DNA of 64,000 bases from Mnemiopsis leidyi (taxonomy: Eukaryota > Ctenophora > Tentaculata > Lobata > Bolinopsidae): the NCBI GenBank assembly GCA_000226015.1, contig JH153968.1, forward strand, positions 45,150 through 109,149, read 5' to 3'. Both the position numbers and the translations under genes were made by a program. Under the pieces are notes generated by a model. That model had not been told where the DNA came from and made no database searches. It saw only the letters and a list, made by a program, of their open reading frames with translations. This document shows, piece after piece, positions 44,301 through 55,966 of this stretch. The stretch's first letter is position 1. Every line of letters starts with the position of its first letter.

Positions 44301-47151
44301 AACCTTACTGAATCCAAAAATGCATACTGTTATACAAGTAATTGTTTAAGCGGAGCATTATTTATAAGTCGCATGATCAATTTATTGTGATGGTTTGTAA
44401 TTTGTAATTTTCCTCGTAACTGCGACAAGAGAAACTGACTGAATGTATTATAGAATTCTGCAAATATTTTCTGAGATCAACTCCGTATTCATGCCTGTAG
44501 ATAACATCAAAATGATAATAATTCTAAATCTAATCTTTATACATATACTAAAACATATAAACATATATACCAAAACACCCTCAAACAGAAACCAAGCTCT
44601 CGCTATTCATTATTTGGATTACCACTCTGGTGTTATTCCGGACCTTCAATTTAGCATTTTGACAATAGAACCCAATACAGCTAAACGTAAAATATTCGAA
44701 GCCTTAAGCGTTATAAAGTTAAACCACATCTTAACCTAAAGAAGAACTACTTACTGTTCAACGTTTCTTGGGCCATAGACCTAGAGTTTAGTGTAAATAG
44801 TTTAGATTCTAGTATTGTATGAGATATTTTATAAAGGAGCAAGATGTATTATGTATGTCATTTTAAGTTATTTTAGTTATATAAGTTTTATTCTGTTGTT
44901 ATTGATGCTGCTTTTTGTTTTGGTATATATGTTTATATGTTTTAGTATATGTATAAAGATTAGATTTAGAATTATTATCATTTTGATGTTATACAAGTCT
45001 TTGTACCCTGGTTAGACGGAAAATTTCGTCTATTTGACAGTATATTACCGACCGGCTATTAGCTGGCTGTAAGCCGTTTATGAGCCGTTTTAAGGGTATA
45101 ACGTGGTTATAAGCTTCTTTCAGAATCGTGTCTCTGTCCGAGCTTGGACAGATAAAGATCAGTTCCCTCTCTCTGAGTTACGGCTCTGGAAGTCACAGCG
45201 CTGGGTTCTCATCATTACGGTATTTGTGCGGGCAGTAATGTGTAAATTAGGCTGATTGATTGAGTAATAATAGACCATGTTAAACATGGTCTGTACCTAC
45301 AAACACCTCCAGTAACGGCCCAGCTACGTGTGAAAGACACGAAATGAGCATTGTTCGAGCAGTTATCGTTGGGGGTATCACGGAGGGTTCTCAACTGTGA
45401 GGTTTCGGAGCTCGGGTGAGGGTTATCGTTTGGGCATGAAGATGATGAGAGCGTTGTGTCGAATGTAGATATCACCAAAGTTTATATGGTCTCAGGGTGT
45501 AAATCTGGGTATGATAGTTATAGTACCTCAAGAATTTAAACTGACGTTCGACGTTCGGATTAAATACAAACAGAAAGACTCGGTAAAAAACTTGACTCCT
45601 ATCAAGGTAGTGATTTTTTTCTCTCACGTTGTGACCCATTTCAAAAAATATGATTCATTTTTTGATGTTAGGACGGTGGGGCTGCTGCGCAACCGCCGTG
45701 GCGAGCGACGGGCGACGGCTCTGGAGGGCTAGGCAACGTTTAGAATAGTTCTTTTTTCGGTATGTGCTTTGAATTTTTGGTTTTGAAAGAAAATAACTAC
45801 CTCCCTTAAAATTGAAATCGATCATACCAAATTGGATGACGGTCATTTCATCTGTGATGTCAAGTAACACTAACTGTAAGGAACATTCACAATAGCCTGC
45901 TAAGAAAATGCGACAGATACATGGAGTATAATACGAAGATTTTAGTTATTAGACACGGTGTATTATACCGGGATTCTGTTTGTATGTTTGATCAGACATT
46001 GGTCGACTAGAAGTACAGTCGTTACGTCTGGCATCTTGTACCTTAATGGCTTGAACATTGAAGCAAGGAATATTCAGTAATATTTTAATCAATATAATAT
46101 CGATCATGTTAACATTGGAAGGTACAGTGGCTGGAATATAAAGAATCATAGTGAAATATCACGTCACACCACCTTGGCCCGAGGAAGCATTCCTCGGATT
46201 CCTTAGTGGCATGACCTGGATTCGGAGTCTGGCATGTTCTGATGCCAAAGATTGATTTATTCATCACATAAAATTGAAAAAAAAAACTTTTCGCCCTGTA
46301 GTTACTGGTGTCCCTCCAAGTTTCGTTCTCTAAAGGACATCTCCACCACCATAAACCATTGTCTGCATTTCTGCACAAACTCTGACAACTTTGCACAATA
46401 CCAAAGCAGTCTAATACGTGCTCTCAAATTTGAAAGGTGTAATATAAAATAGTTGAACTTAATAGGTTTACCACTTGGTTAGTTGGCAATCCACTTAATG
46501 TTCTTGCAAAGTACCAGTTTTCCTAACGTTCACTTTGTCTTCACAGGTTCACTGGAATTGTTCGAATCAAAATGGTGCTGATGTAATCATTGCCTGACGT
46601 CTTTTTCGTGTATTTAACTCCAAATACTGTTGTCTTTATTCTCAGTTTTATCATTACAATTACCGTTACTAGACTGAATCAAAATAGTCTTGGTTTCTGG
46701 CTTCCTGGACTGATATCTATGATTTATAGAGTCAAATAAACTCTGGAGAAATAAGGAAATTTGCTCTTCAGATTCCCTTTAATTTTCACTTTTCAGATAC
46801 GGTGACTGTGAAGATGCTATGACAGCTCAGCAGCATACTTTATTAAACTCTACGAGGTTTGTCATTCTCATTATACTACCTTGGCAAAACGTTACTTTCG
46901 ATACCTTCCCCACACATAACGGTTGGTAAAATCCAGCTCACAACAACCTATGCCATAACAAGAAGGAGGCTCTAACAGCTGTTAAACTCTGTCACCAGAT
47001 CAACTATTCGATTATAAAGCCAATCACTCCGCAAGAAGACATGATTCACTGCCGGTATCCCGGGCAAATGGTTACTAGGGATCGTTTTGTGTTTAACACA
47101 AAACAGGCCCTGATTGAAGCTATGTACTCCGGTCGAGAAGCGGAACTTTAG
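38280..47151 (+). CDS. Candidate multi-exon gene of unknown function (low confidence)
   Basis: Several segments with good splice sites stay open and join in phase: 38280-38363 (second frame of the last CHORDC1 exon; [16 protein letters not shown]..), 39444-39502 (LDDDLIPDGNSDIHDVTVS, donor gtaagc), 45496-45606 (GVNLGMIVIVPQEF..), 46547-46570 (VHWNCSNQN, weak donor) and a terminal exon at about 46935-47151 (HNNLCHNKKEALTAVKLCHQ.. to AEL stop). A further open segment at about 46798-46856 does not fit in phase. I recognise no domain and found no first exon. The terminal exon, with 71 open codons and normal codon use, is the best supported part. The piece sharing sequence with CHORDC1 may be chance. 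Alternatives are CHORDC1 3' UTR exons or a decayed gene. Confidence 0.3.
38394..38526. promoter_or_regulatory. Cluster of CACGTG/CGCGTG plus CRE-like motifs
   Basis: About ten copies of the core (C/G)ACGTGAC or ACGCGTGAC occur within 130 bases just after CHORDC1. Several are fused as CACGTGACGTCATCA, combining an E-box/MITF-TFE-type core and an ATF/CRE core. It is either a short repeat array or a dense regulatory element. Confidence 0.5.
38527..43980. other. Long region without recognised genes
   Basis: Apart from the candidate exon at 39444 nothing is clearly coding. Two short palindromes with a GTTAAAC centre (GACCCTGTTAAACAGGGTC near 41191, and a similar one near 45272) are the only structured features noted. 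Confidence 0.4.
44001..44275. repeat. 40-bp minisatellite, seven units
   Basis: Seven head-to-tail copies of a 40-base unit beginning TACTGCCAGTGCCTGAGGAA and ending GATATGACTGGTTA. Units differ by few substitutions. Open frames on the minus strand through it are periodicity artefacts. Confidence 0.95.
44501..44992 (+). mobile_element. GIY-YIG retroelement fragment between perfect inverted repeats
   Basis: A perfect 77-base inverted repeat (44501-44577 and 44916-44992) encloses 338 bases. Inside, about 50 residues ending IEPNTAKRKIFEALSVIKLN resemble the C-terminal part of GIY-YIG nucleases carried by Penelope-like elements. Reverse transcriptase is not present, so this is a scrap of an element. 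Identity of the arms argues for a recent origin. The family call is tentative. Confidence 0.45.
45007..45495. other. Non-coding spacer
   Basis: No gene is seen. The palindrome AGACCATGTTAAACATGGTCT lies at about 45272-45292. Confidence 0.4.
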
Positions 47152-47183
47152 TTAAGGTTTGTGTTATTGGTCACATAGCTAGT

Positions 47184-47240
47184 GAGAGAGAGAGAGAGAG
47201 ACTGAGAGAGGGAGGGAGTGAGAGAGAGAAAGGGAAAGAG
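47184..47240. repeat. (GA)n microsatellite
   Basis: Imperfect GAGA run with ACTGAGAG and GGAGGGAG interruptions. Confidence 0.9.
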
Positions 47241-50200
47241 AGTGGTCTTGGTCTGCAGAGTTACATATCCCAGCCATACCGTTCGACCGGATATCCAGCT
47301 AAATTTGTAGACTTTCTACCTCGAAATAATAATCCCCGTTAAGTGGCTTACTCATCTTGATCGATACTGTAAGAATTTAGGTTGTTGCCTTGCCTGTCTC
47401 TGTAGTAAACTTCGTTTCACGAAGTTGTGCTGGGTAGCATTCATCCCGTATAGCAGCCTTGTAGCGTGTTTACTGTTCATCCCGTTTATATCCCATTATC
47501 CCTTTGTGCGTGTTTACGTGTACGGAATAGGGGTAAGTAATTCCGGTTATTTATTAATGAGTCATCGTTAAGAAAGGAGTTGGTATTCAGCCACCGACCA
47601 ACTACGGCTAGGACTATCGATGGGGATTGTCAGAGTTCTTATTTGTTTTCACGGACTGTTAGTCTGAGAAATCTGCACCGCCTGATGACGTAACTTTCGT
47701 AAAGCCAGCCCGTAATTCTGTAAATTCTAATTTTCAGTTTTACCAGGCTTTTTTGACTAAAGTTCAAAGGTCATTGGTATGGAAATAATCGTGTTAGTTA
47801 TGTAGTACTATTTAATTACGCGAAAATAATTACGTTAAAAGTTACGTCTGTATGTTGATTCGCTCATTAAAAGTAAGACCTTGTCTATGCAAACAAGGCG
47901 TAGCATTTCCAAATTTAATGATATTGATCAATTATAAAGGAAGGCATTATTGGGGAAGGGTCACAAATTTTTCGGATCATGTCATGACAGCGATTGACCT
48001 TAGTGAGATGATAACGAGTCACACTATCACGTGATGTAAACGATTTGTGACCCTTCTCGTACATTACCGTACCATTACTTTTATATTATCAAACATCACT
48101 TTATCTTATTACCGTTTCGGTTGCTCACTTAGGGGAAGCAGAAGGGAAACGTCCTTTTTGCCGCAATACCAACACGTAAGCTCTAAGCAATATGAAAATT
48201 GCTATGACGATTTGATATTAATTAGGTTCAGTTGGCCCGCTTTCTAAATAATTTCTTTACAGTATTTTAATTTTATCTTATTTTACAGTATTTTACAGTG
48301 TTTTTATTTTATTTTACAGTATTTAAATTTTACAGTATTTACATTTCTGATTTATATCTTCGTTTTGAAGTGTGCTTTATCTTACGTGGTACCTGCGTCA
48401 AACTCTGCCGGTTAAATTTGATAAGATCAAGATATATTAGAGCCTACGTCATAAAATTTGAAGTATGTATATAAAAAATCTTGAGACTTTACGCTTAAAC
48501 AATTTATCAAATAATACAAAAACATTCAAAAATTTGGTTTTTTGAGTCATACCATTTTTTGTTATAGCCCACCTCCTTGGTTTCCTACTTCTTCACAAGA
48601 ACACCGTGATTTACTACGTCCCAAGGAACCAAGGACTTTAACCTGCTATAAACCATTGAAAATCTAGATCTTTTTCGAACGTCTAGACCTTGACGGTCAC
48701 CACGTAGCTCTCTATCTCTCTCTATCTCTCTCTCCCGTTCGTGAGCACGAACCATATCGAATACCTGGTCCTCCCGCTCCCAAATTTTTCCCCTGGCTGC
48801 AATGTACGGTGCCCTAGGTGGCAGATGTAGTCCCTTCTTTTTTCAGGGCCATCTTTGTGAACCAAAACATCATCAAGTAGACTTTAACTCGATTTTTGGA
48901 AACAGCGAATACTTGAAGTGGGATTATTATACGACACTCATTCGATTTGTACGTACTTCCAGTACAACGCTCTAGGGAAATCTGGTGACAACCCTAAGTA
49001 TCGGTTAATTGGTTTATTGTTATCTTAACACCTGAGCTGTTGTTGCCCTTTTTCCGGAATTTGATGATCCGGCTTTAATTGTATACACACGTGCCTGATT
49101 AACTTATCCAGTCGTTTATGTACCGGAATATTATGATTATGCCAATAATTTCAATATTTTGATCAGAGAGAGAGAGAGATGGAGTGAAAAATTACTGAGC
49201 TCGCTGCCCAGACAGGTAGACTGTAGATTCCTAGATTTCCTGTAGCCGTGTATTGCCATGCATCCCTCGTGATATCCACCTGACATTCGTGCAGCCGTCC
49301 AGTAAATCTTTATCGGTCACGTGGTCCAGCTGATGGCTACCATGGAAACGCACGTGCTTCTTGTTTTAGGACGACGGCATATTTACTGTAGGAACCTCCT
49401 GCTACTTTTTAGCCGATCTATTTTTGGACATAATTAAAAGGCCTGAAATAGTGTTAAGGATGCGGCGGTTTAAGTTTTGATTGGACTCCTAACTTCTTAG
49501 ACGACCGGCTGTGCAACACTGTCAGTTTGCACGATTTAGGATTTATAATTCGTCCAGGTGATAGTGGCATCATCCTAGTCAGCAATCCTCCAACACTTTA
49601 ATTTTCGTCGTTTACTAATCGTCCATTTTTCGACGTCCGGTCTTAATGCTAATTGAATCTTAATTGGCCTCTGGTGCATCACTCATATGAATTTGAATGA
49701 ATATTTATCCCTCAGCATTGTGCTTGCTTTTGTCTGTGACGATGCTTCTTACCCAAAGTCAAATAATTAAATTTTAAATTTCCTGTTTAAATCTCAGACT
49801 GTAATTTCATATTTTGAAATTTGATAAATGATCAGATCTTGAAATTTATTTTTGTTTTTGTACGTGTGTAGTTTTCTCTTATATTTGATAAAGTGAAACT
49901 CTGGTAATTAGGATGCGGGGATTGACGACCCCGTATTTCCAATGACACTGAAAAATCTACAAGTCTTTATCCTAAGTTGTGGATCAAATCCTTCGATCGT
50001 CAAGAATATCGCTATAACTAGCTGGGAATGGGAGGGACTATTGTATAACTATAACTGAAAGCACGGTGTCAACCTATGTTATTGTCGCGATCCTGCATTC
50101 ATCACGTCTTTCCAAATATTCGATTGATAGTAACAATGTGAGTCCTTAAATGGTAAAAATAAAAAGTCATACAAGCCCTCGAACCTGTCATTTTTAAGAT

Positions 50201-53200
50201 TCTAAAATATTGTAATCAATTCCATTGTTATGGTAATCGACTTCATGCAATTTTTATCAAATTGAAGTTTGTTATCATTTGGATAAGTGCTTATCTTGCA
50301 AAAATTAAATCTTTCAAGCACCAAAAGTTACAATCAAATCAGTTTTGGCATTAACATTTTGGGTTGAGCGCCCCCAGGTTTGATTTTAATAGGCAGGAAT
50401 AAAAAAACCTTGTTCGTAATACTATTAGAAAGAGTGGCTATTGTTTTTACTGCCAAGTTTCTATGAGTTCAGATGACATATTGCATCTAAAAGCTTCAAA
50501 ACGTCAAAATGGTATGGTGGCCCTGGTTTTTTGAAATGGTTATGCCGTTTGTAGAGACTTTACTGCCTCACTGTAGAGACTTTAGTTCCACGTTAGATAC
50601 TTGCTTATATTTTTTTGTAAAAGCACGATTCTGCGGAATGAAATTCTTCAAGTTGAGTTTATGGATTGTTCAAATACTTCAGTTGTGTACAGTAAAGGGG
50701 GCCTTTCAAACAATATGCAACTCACTGAGGAGGGTTTCAAATAATTACACGTTAATTGGTGACTATATAGGGATGTTAAGCCATTAAAAAATCCCCTTTT
50801 TGCCGAAATGACCCCTTTAAATTTGCCTAACTTTTGTTTACGTTATATAACATTTTGAATTTGAATTTGAATTTGAATTTACTTATTAATGAAAGGCCAC
50901 TTTTTCAACTCTAGTCGAATATTTTGGGCGTTTTTATACTTTTTAATGCTTCTTAAAAATTTAACCGTTCATCCTAACCTCAGAATCCCAAGCCTTGGCG
51001 ACAGCTTCTTGATGTATGACATTTTGATCCCATCATTGACTACTAATATGTGCTTTTGAAAGTTGGTGTTAAAATGCTGAATCACTCAAAACTGAAATAC
51101 TTTCGTACTGTACTTCTGGAAAATTTTTAAGATTCTGTTTATCGTTGACTTTAAAATGCAATGGTTAAAATGTCAAGGCAGAAATTTACCTCTCATGCTT
51201 TGGAGTTGATAGACAAACATCATTAACGATCTTTAATACAAATTCCTACTTGGGACTTTCGCACGGGTCGATTCTTATTATTAATGGATCTAAACCAGAA
51301 TTACAGCTCCAGATCAATCAATCTACGTTTAATTGTTACTTACTTGGCATTTAAGTGATCCCGGCATCATTTGTATCTCATTTGATTGCCCGTGTGATGA
51401 ACTGATGGAATCCTACGGTTTGTTCAATCTGCGAAATTTCCCGGGACCTCTTTCTCATGTGGAAGCGATCAGGCAATATCTGAAGAACAGGGAGATCAGC
51501 CAATGAGATAACGCCCTGCCCCCACGTGTCCATGGAAACACCTGACGAGTCACGTGATTGAGAGAGCGCGGCGCGTGAGTGCCGCCCTGTTATTTTCACC
51601 ACATCTACCCCCGCTCTCCCCTTTACGGCATTTAGTTTCTCTTAACGCCAGCGCTGCCATTACCCGATCGATCGATCGCGTTGAAACAATAATCCAGGCT
51701 CTTTGATTTTAAAGGGTTCTTGCTGTCACAACGGTTCCATTAAATGTTCGTTTATTGGGTAGAAGGTTACGGTGCTTCGGCTATCGCATTCCTGTTAGCG
51801 GTCATGGTCACGTGGAGATTCGCCCCCTTTGACAGGACGGCCAGCCAATCCACTGGCTCTAAAGTCGATTAAAATTTGACTTTTGTTGATGGGTGTTTTA
51901 ACGTGATACTTCTAAATATATTAAATTTAAACTATATACTTATATCGTGCCATTGATGGTTGAACCGGCTTTGCGATATCATTTTAGGGGAATAATTTCA
52001 ATTTTCTTACAACAGTTGACGGGGCAGAGAATGACCCCCGATCGGTTACCTGTCGGTAGACGTGCAGGTGTCAAAGTCCATGCTCTCGCTCCTTTGACAG
52101 CTTTGTCTTGTTCAAACGCCAAAAAAGTATCCCAATTAATGATTTCACAAGGCGTGAGATAATTTCTGTCTAAAATAGGGCGATTAATGAACCAATAAGT
52201 TTAAAGGTAATGTCTACGGTCTGTTTTCCGGTTTCAGCATGTATTTATACCCAAACCTAGGTCCATTTTATGGTAAACAGTAAAGCATGTGTCATCTTTC
52301 CCGTGGAAAACAATAGTTTCATTTCCCTGCCCACTGCAAAGCATAACCAGTGTTGATGCCTGATAATGTAATTGCAAGCACCTTTTCATGTTCCATCACT
52401 CTAAACACATGGTTCTAAAATGGAAAGCATGCCATTTGCGTTAAGTACATCGCTGACACGGCTCGATCCACACAGTGGCATCATAGCGCGAGCACGCTAC
52501 TCCGAAATTGGACTGTTTGTCCAACATCACGATTTCCGAAACCAAACCGTCGGTAGCAGCGATGCTACCAGTGCACGGTGCCGTATCTGACTCATCTGAT
52601 TTTCACTGGTGGTAATCTAATTTTGGGTAGGATCAGTATGGTGTCTGGAAATTCTTGGCACTACAGTCCCCCTCTCCTGCTCCACTCTCTCTCTCTCCCT
52701 TCTCTGCTGTCTGGGTGTCTCATGGTGGTCCTCTGGTCCGGACCTCCTGGTTCTACACTGATCCTTACGTCCGTCATTCGATCCAAATTTTGGAGGTGAT
52801 GGAAGGAGGACGAAAGACGAATGTTCTGTCGAAATGGCTAGTGTGCGGTCCCCAACTTGTATACTAGTCTTAGGTAATTAGTAACATTCTGTCAGCTGCT
52901 GTTTGCTCCATCCTCTCGTAATGGCTGCATTGTAAAAACATGTGCCTCTAGTCTTCGGCAAATTGCCTCCCCGTGGCCGGGCCCCTGCTTTAACTTTAAC
53001 TTTTAGCTCCATGACTTTGCTAATTTTTCTCTGTTGTGATATATTCTCGCTGCGCCTGGTGCGCTCGCCCTCCTCCATTTTGTAACGACCACAGCTTTGA
53101 AACCAGTGCTAGGTGACTGGATGAGCGGTCACCATGTAGGCGCACCTTATCTGTTCGGGCCGATCTCTCTTATCCTTTGTACTTGAGTCCTATCCCAGGT

Positions 53201-53308
53201 CTGGGCCCTTACAGAGCTTTTAACTGACGTGCTAACATCAGCACATTAGCAAGTCCTTTTCTTCTCAGTACTCCACTGTTGTAGAGCTGATGATCTTGAA
53301 AGAGAGCC

Positions 53309-53355
53309 GTAAGAATATGGTAGCGTGCTCTTATTTTCAGTGACCATATTCTTAC
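53309..53355. repeat. Perfect 13-bp hairpin
   Basis: GTAAGAATATGGT (53309-53321) is the exact complement of ACCATATTCTTAC (53343-53355) with a 21-base loop. The function is unknown. It could be a small foldback or an RNA stem. Confidence 0.7.
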
Positions 53356-54743
53356 TGTAAAACTGGAGTTGGTTGTTTTTATTGTGGGGGACGATCTCTA
53401 GTCTCTCTTTCTCTCTCTCGCGCATACTCTTAACTGCGGCTCGGTCACGGCTAGAGCTATTTTTTGAACACGTTGTTGGTGCACCAGCCGTATTACCTAA
53501 CATACTATATGTACACGTTGTTGGAAAAAAAGTTTGCCACCTTATCCATCCAAAAGGTGGGGTTACCTTTCTCTTTTTGTTATGTTCGTTGTTAGGACAA
53601 TATATCTCTCAGTAGGTACTCTTCTCGATTTCATCTTTTCTCTCTGTATTTCTGTAAGTGTGATATAGTGTAGGGGGTTGTGCTAGCACTACCTCCGATT
53701 ACATCCAGTGTCAATAGAATTAATGTCGGTCTTGTTAGGACCTAATTTGACAGCCTTCTTCCATGTCCTTCGTACTGATAAGACAGCCCAAGTAAAGTAA
53801 TCTACGTGCATGCAGCTAATTTGATCTGACTTAAATTTAATTCAATAATTCGAGTGATCAGCACTGCACCACACAAAGCTTCGTTAAGCCTTATCTATTT
53901 TTTGTTACACATAATTAATTGTTGCAGAAGGATCCTCAAATTTCGTCCAGTTCTCCATTTCGCCATACTATTTTCCGGTTCAACCACGTCCAACCCAGAT
54001 AAATACCCGCACCACTTCCTCTGAAGTAGGAAATGCAATTGTCCTTGTTTGGTATAGAGTTGAGTACCGTTATCAGTAAGCTTACACTTTATCGCCTACC
54101 CAATGTTCGCCGGGCTAGTGCCCGGGGGCGGGCTAGAGGACTGGCTATGTCCGGCCTGGCCCCCAGTTTCTTCCTCTCCGAGACCGGGCATACCCGGAGC
54201 GACAGCACTGCCTTCAGATTCCCTGCCCTAACTCCTAATCGCATTAGAGAGAGAGAAAGGAGTGAAGCCGTGCGCTCCTCGGCTTCAGATAAGCGAACTG
54301 CTATTGTATTGTATTCTTTCATTCTACTTTGTTTTCAGTTTTTCTGTTTTCTAAAGATGTATACTGTACTTTCACTTAGTGTTAAGTTTTATCGCTGTTG
54401 TAATTCAACTGGTTTGGAATTCGCGCCGTCAAATAAGGAATTTCCTTTGCATAAGCAGATGTTGACCTTTCTCCTTTTCTATCTCGTTCCCAACTCGAAT
54501 TTATTTCTGTATCTTGTTGCATTGTGTGGTTTCCACGATACCCGCTAATTATAAGTTTTTATTTTTTACAAGTACACATCTACTACTTATTTGTGCGAGT
54601 GAACTTTAAATGGAAAGTTTGTAAACTCGGGTCATATCTTTGCCGCATTTCACAACGACTACTGTAACTTTTAAAAAAAGCACTCACCAAATCCGCATTT
54701 GTAGTAAAACGGAGCTCTAGTGGTCTCCCAACAACCCAAAACC

Positions 54744-55912
54744 ATGGTGTCCTTCTGTGCCGGTTGCAATGGAAAGATTCACGATAAATTCTTGATGAAG
54801 GTGAGTCATCATCTGCATCAGTTAGATAGATTATATTAGAGCTTGAATTGTTCTAACTCTAAACTTTGCTCTTTTATGATTATGTAATGATTGACGTAAT
54901 AGAGATTGTTGTCAAAATGTGGTAAATCATGGTGAGATTGTAAGTTGTTCAAATTTGAAAACTGTCGCTATAAATATATCATTACAATCAACACCATCCT
55001 CTTCCTCTACCACTTCAGTGGCTCTTTGTGTGTCTTATATGGTAGGACGACAAAGGGTTCACACCCGCAAACCTCTTTCCGCCAGAACTTTTTCACCTGA
55101 TATTACGATATTCTTACAACAAGAACTAACCACCGCTTATAAAACTTTTTTAAGGGTTGGTAAATAAATAGATAACAAGTTCTTCCCACCCTCAGGTGCT
55201 CGACAAAACGTGGCACAGCGAATGTCTGGTGTGTGTAGACTGTGGCGTCGTCCTAGCGGACCAGTGTTTCACCCGAAACGGAAAGTTCTACTGCAGCAAA
55301 GACTTCGAAAAGTAAGGCCCCCAAACTTTCTCCTGATGTTTCTTTTCAAGTTACCCCTCTTTTCCAACCATCCAGGTCCTTAATAGTGGGTTATGTTTGG
55401 AGCTGTGCTCAACATAAGCAGGGTTATGTCAGTAGTCCAGACTCAGCATCGGGCAGGGCCACTACTGCTCTAATTGGACGTCACGTCACATTATACCGAC
55501 ATTCAATACGCTCCTTCAGCCCCCCTTTTTTAACGACAGCTGACAGAGCCTTCTCGGCTTGATGTACTCAAGTATATACTGCAATGCATAACTTGCATGT
55601 GTGGTGACTAAAGCTAAAGAGCTTTAGGGGTTTATGGGCTTAGGGTAACAGAGCTGAGCGCTCTCTCTCTCTCTNNNNNNNNNNNNNNNNNNNNNNNNNN
55701 NNNNNNNNNNNNNNNNNNNNNNNNNNNNNNNNNNNNNNNNNNNNNNNNNNNNNNNNNNNNNNNNNNNNNNNNNNNNNNNNNNNNNNNNNNNNNNNNNNNN
55801 NNNNNNNNNNNNNNNNNNNNNNNNNNNNNNNNNNNNNNNNNNNNNNNNNNNNNNNNNNNNNNNNNNNNNNNNNNNNNNNNNNNNNNNNNNNNNNNNNNNN
55901 NNCGAGAGCTGA

Positions 55913-55966
<54 letters not shown>

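Larger units (their letters stand above)
47152..54743. other. 7.6 kb gene-free region upstream of LHX1/5
   Basis: No coding region is supported on either strand. It contains GA/CT microsatellites (47184-47240, about 48708-48733, about 49166-49180), a TTTGAA hexamer run at about 50852-50880, single CACGTG sites near 49319, 51552 and 51808, and a GC-richer block at about 54105-54290. A low-gene-density flank of this kind is common for developmental transcription factors and may hold enhancers. Confidence 0.5.

Noticed and set aside
44440-45060. Hammerhead ribozyme near the GIY-YIG fragment
   Set aside because: Penelope-like elements often carry one, but no CTGATGA...GAAA core was found on either strand here.
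46109-46396. 95-codon minus-strand frame rich in Trp/Cys
   Set aside because: No recognisable domain, and it lies between candidate exons on the other strand.
50509-50787. 92-codon hydrophobic frame
   Set aside because: AT-rich sequence gives Phe/Leu-rich frames by chance; no partner exon or motif.
54033-54548. 171-codon + strand frame upstream of LHX1/5
   Set aside because: Composition follows a local GC-rich block and a GAGA run (Arg-Glu repeat); no domain. More likely 5' flanking DNA.
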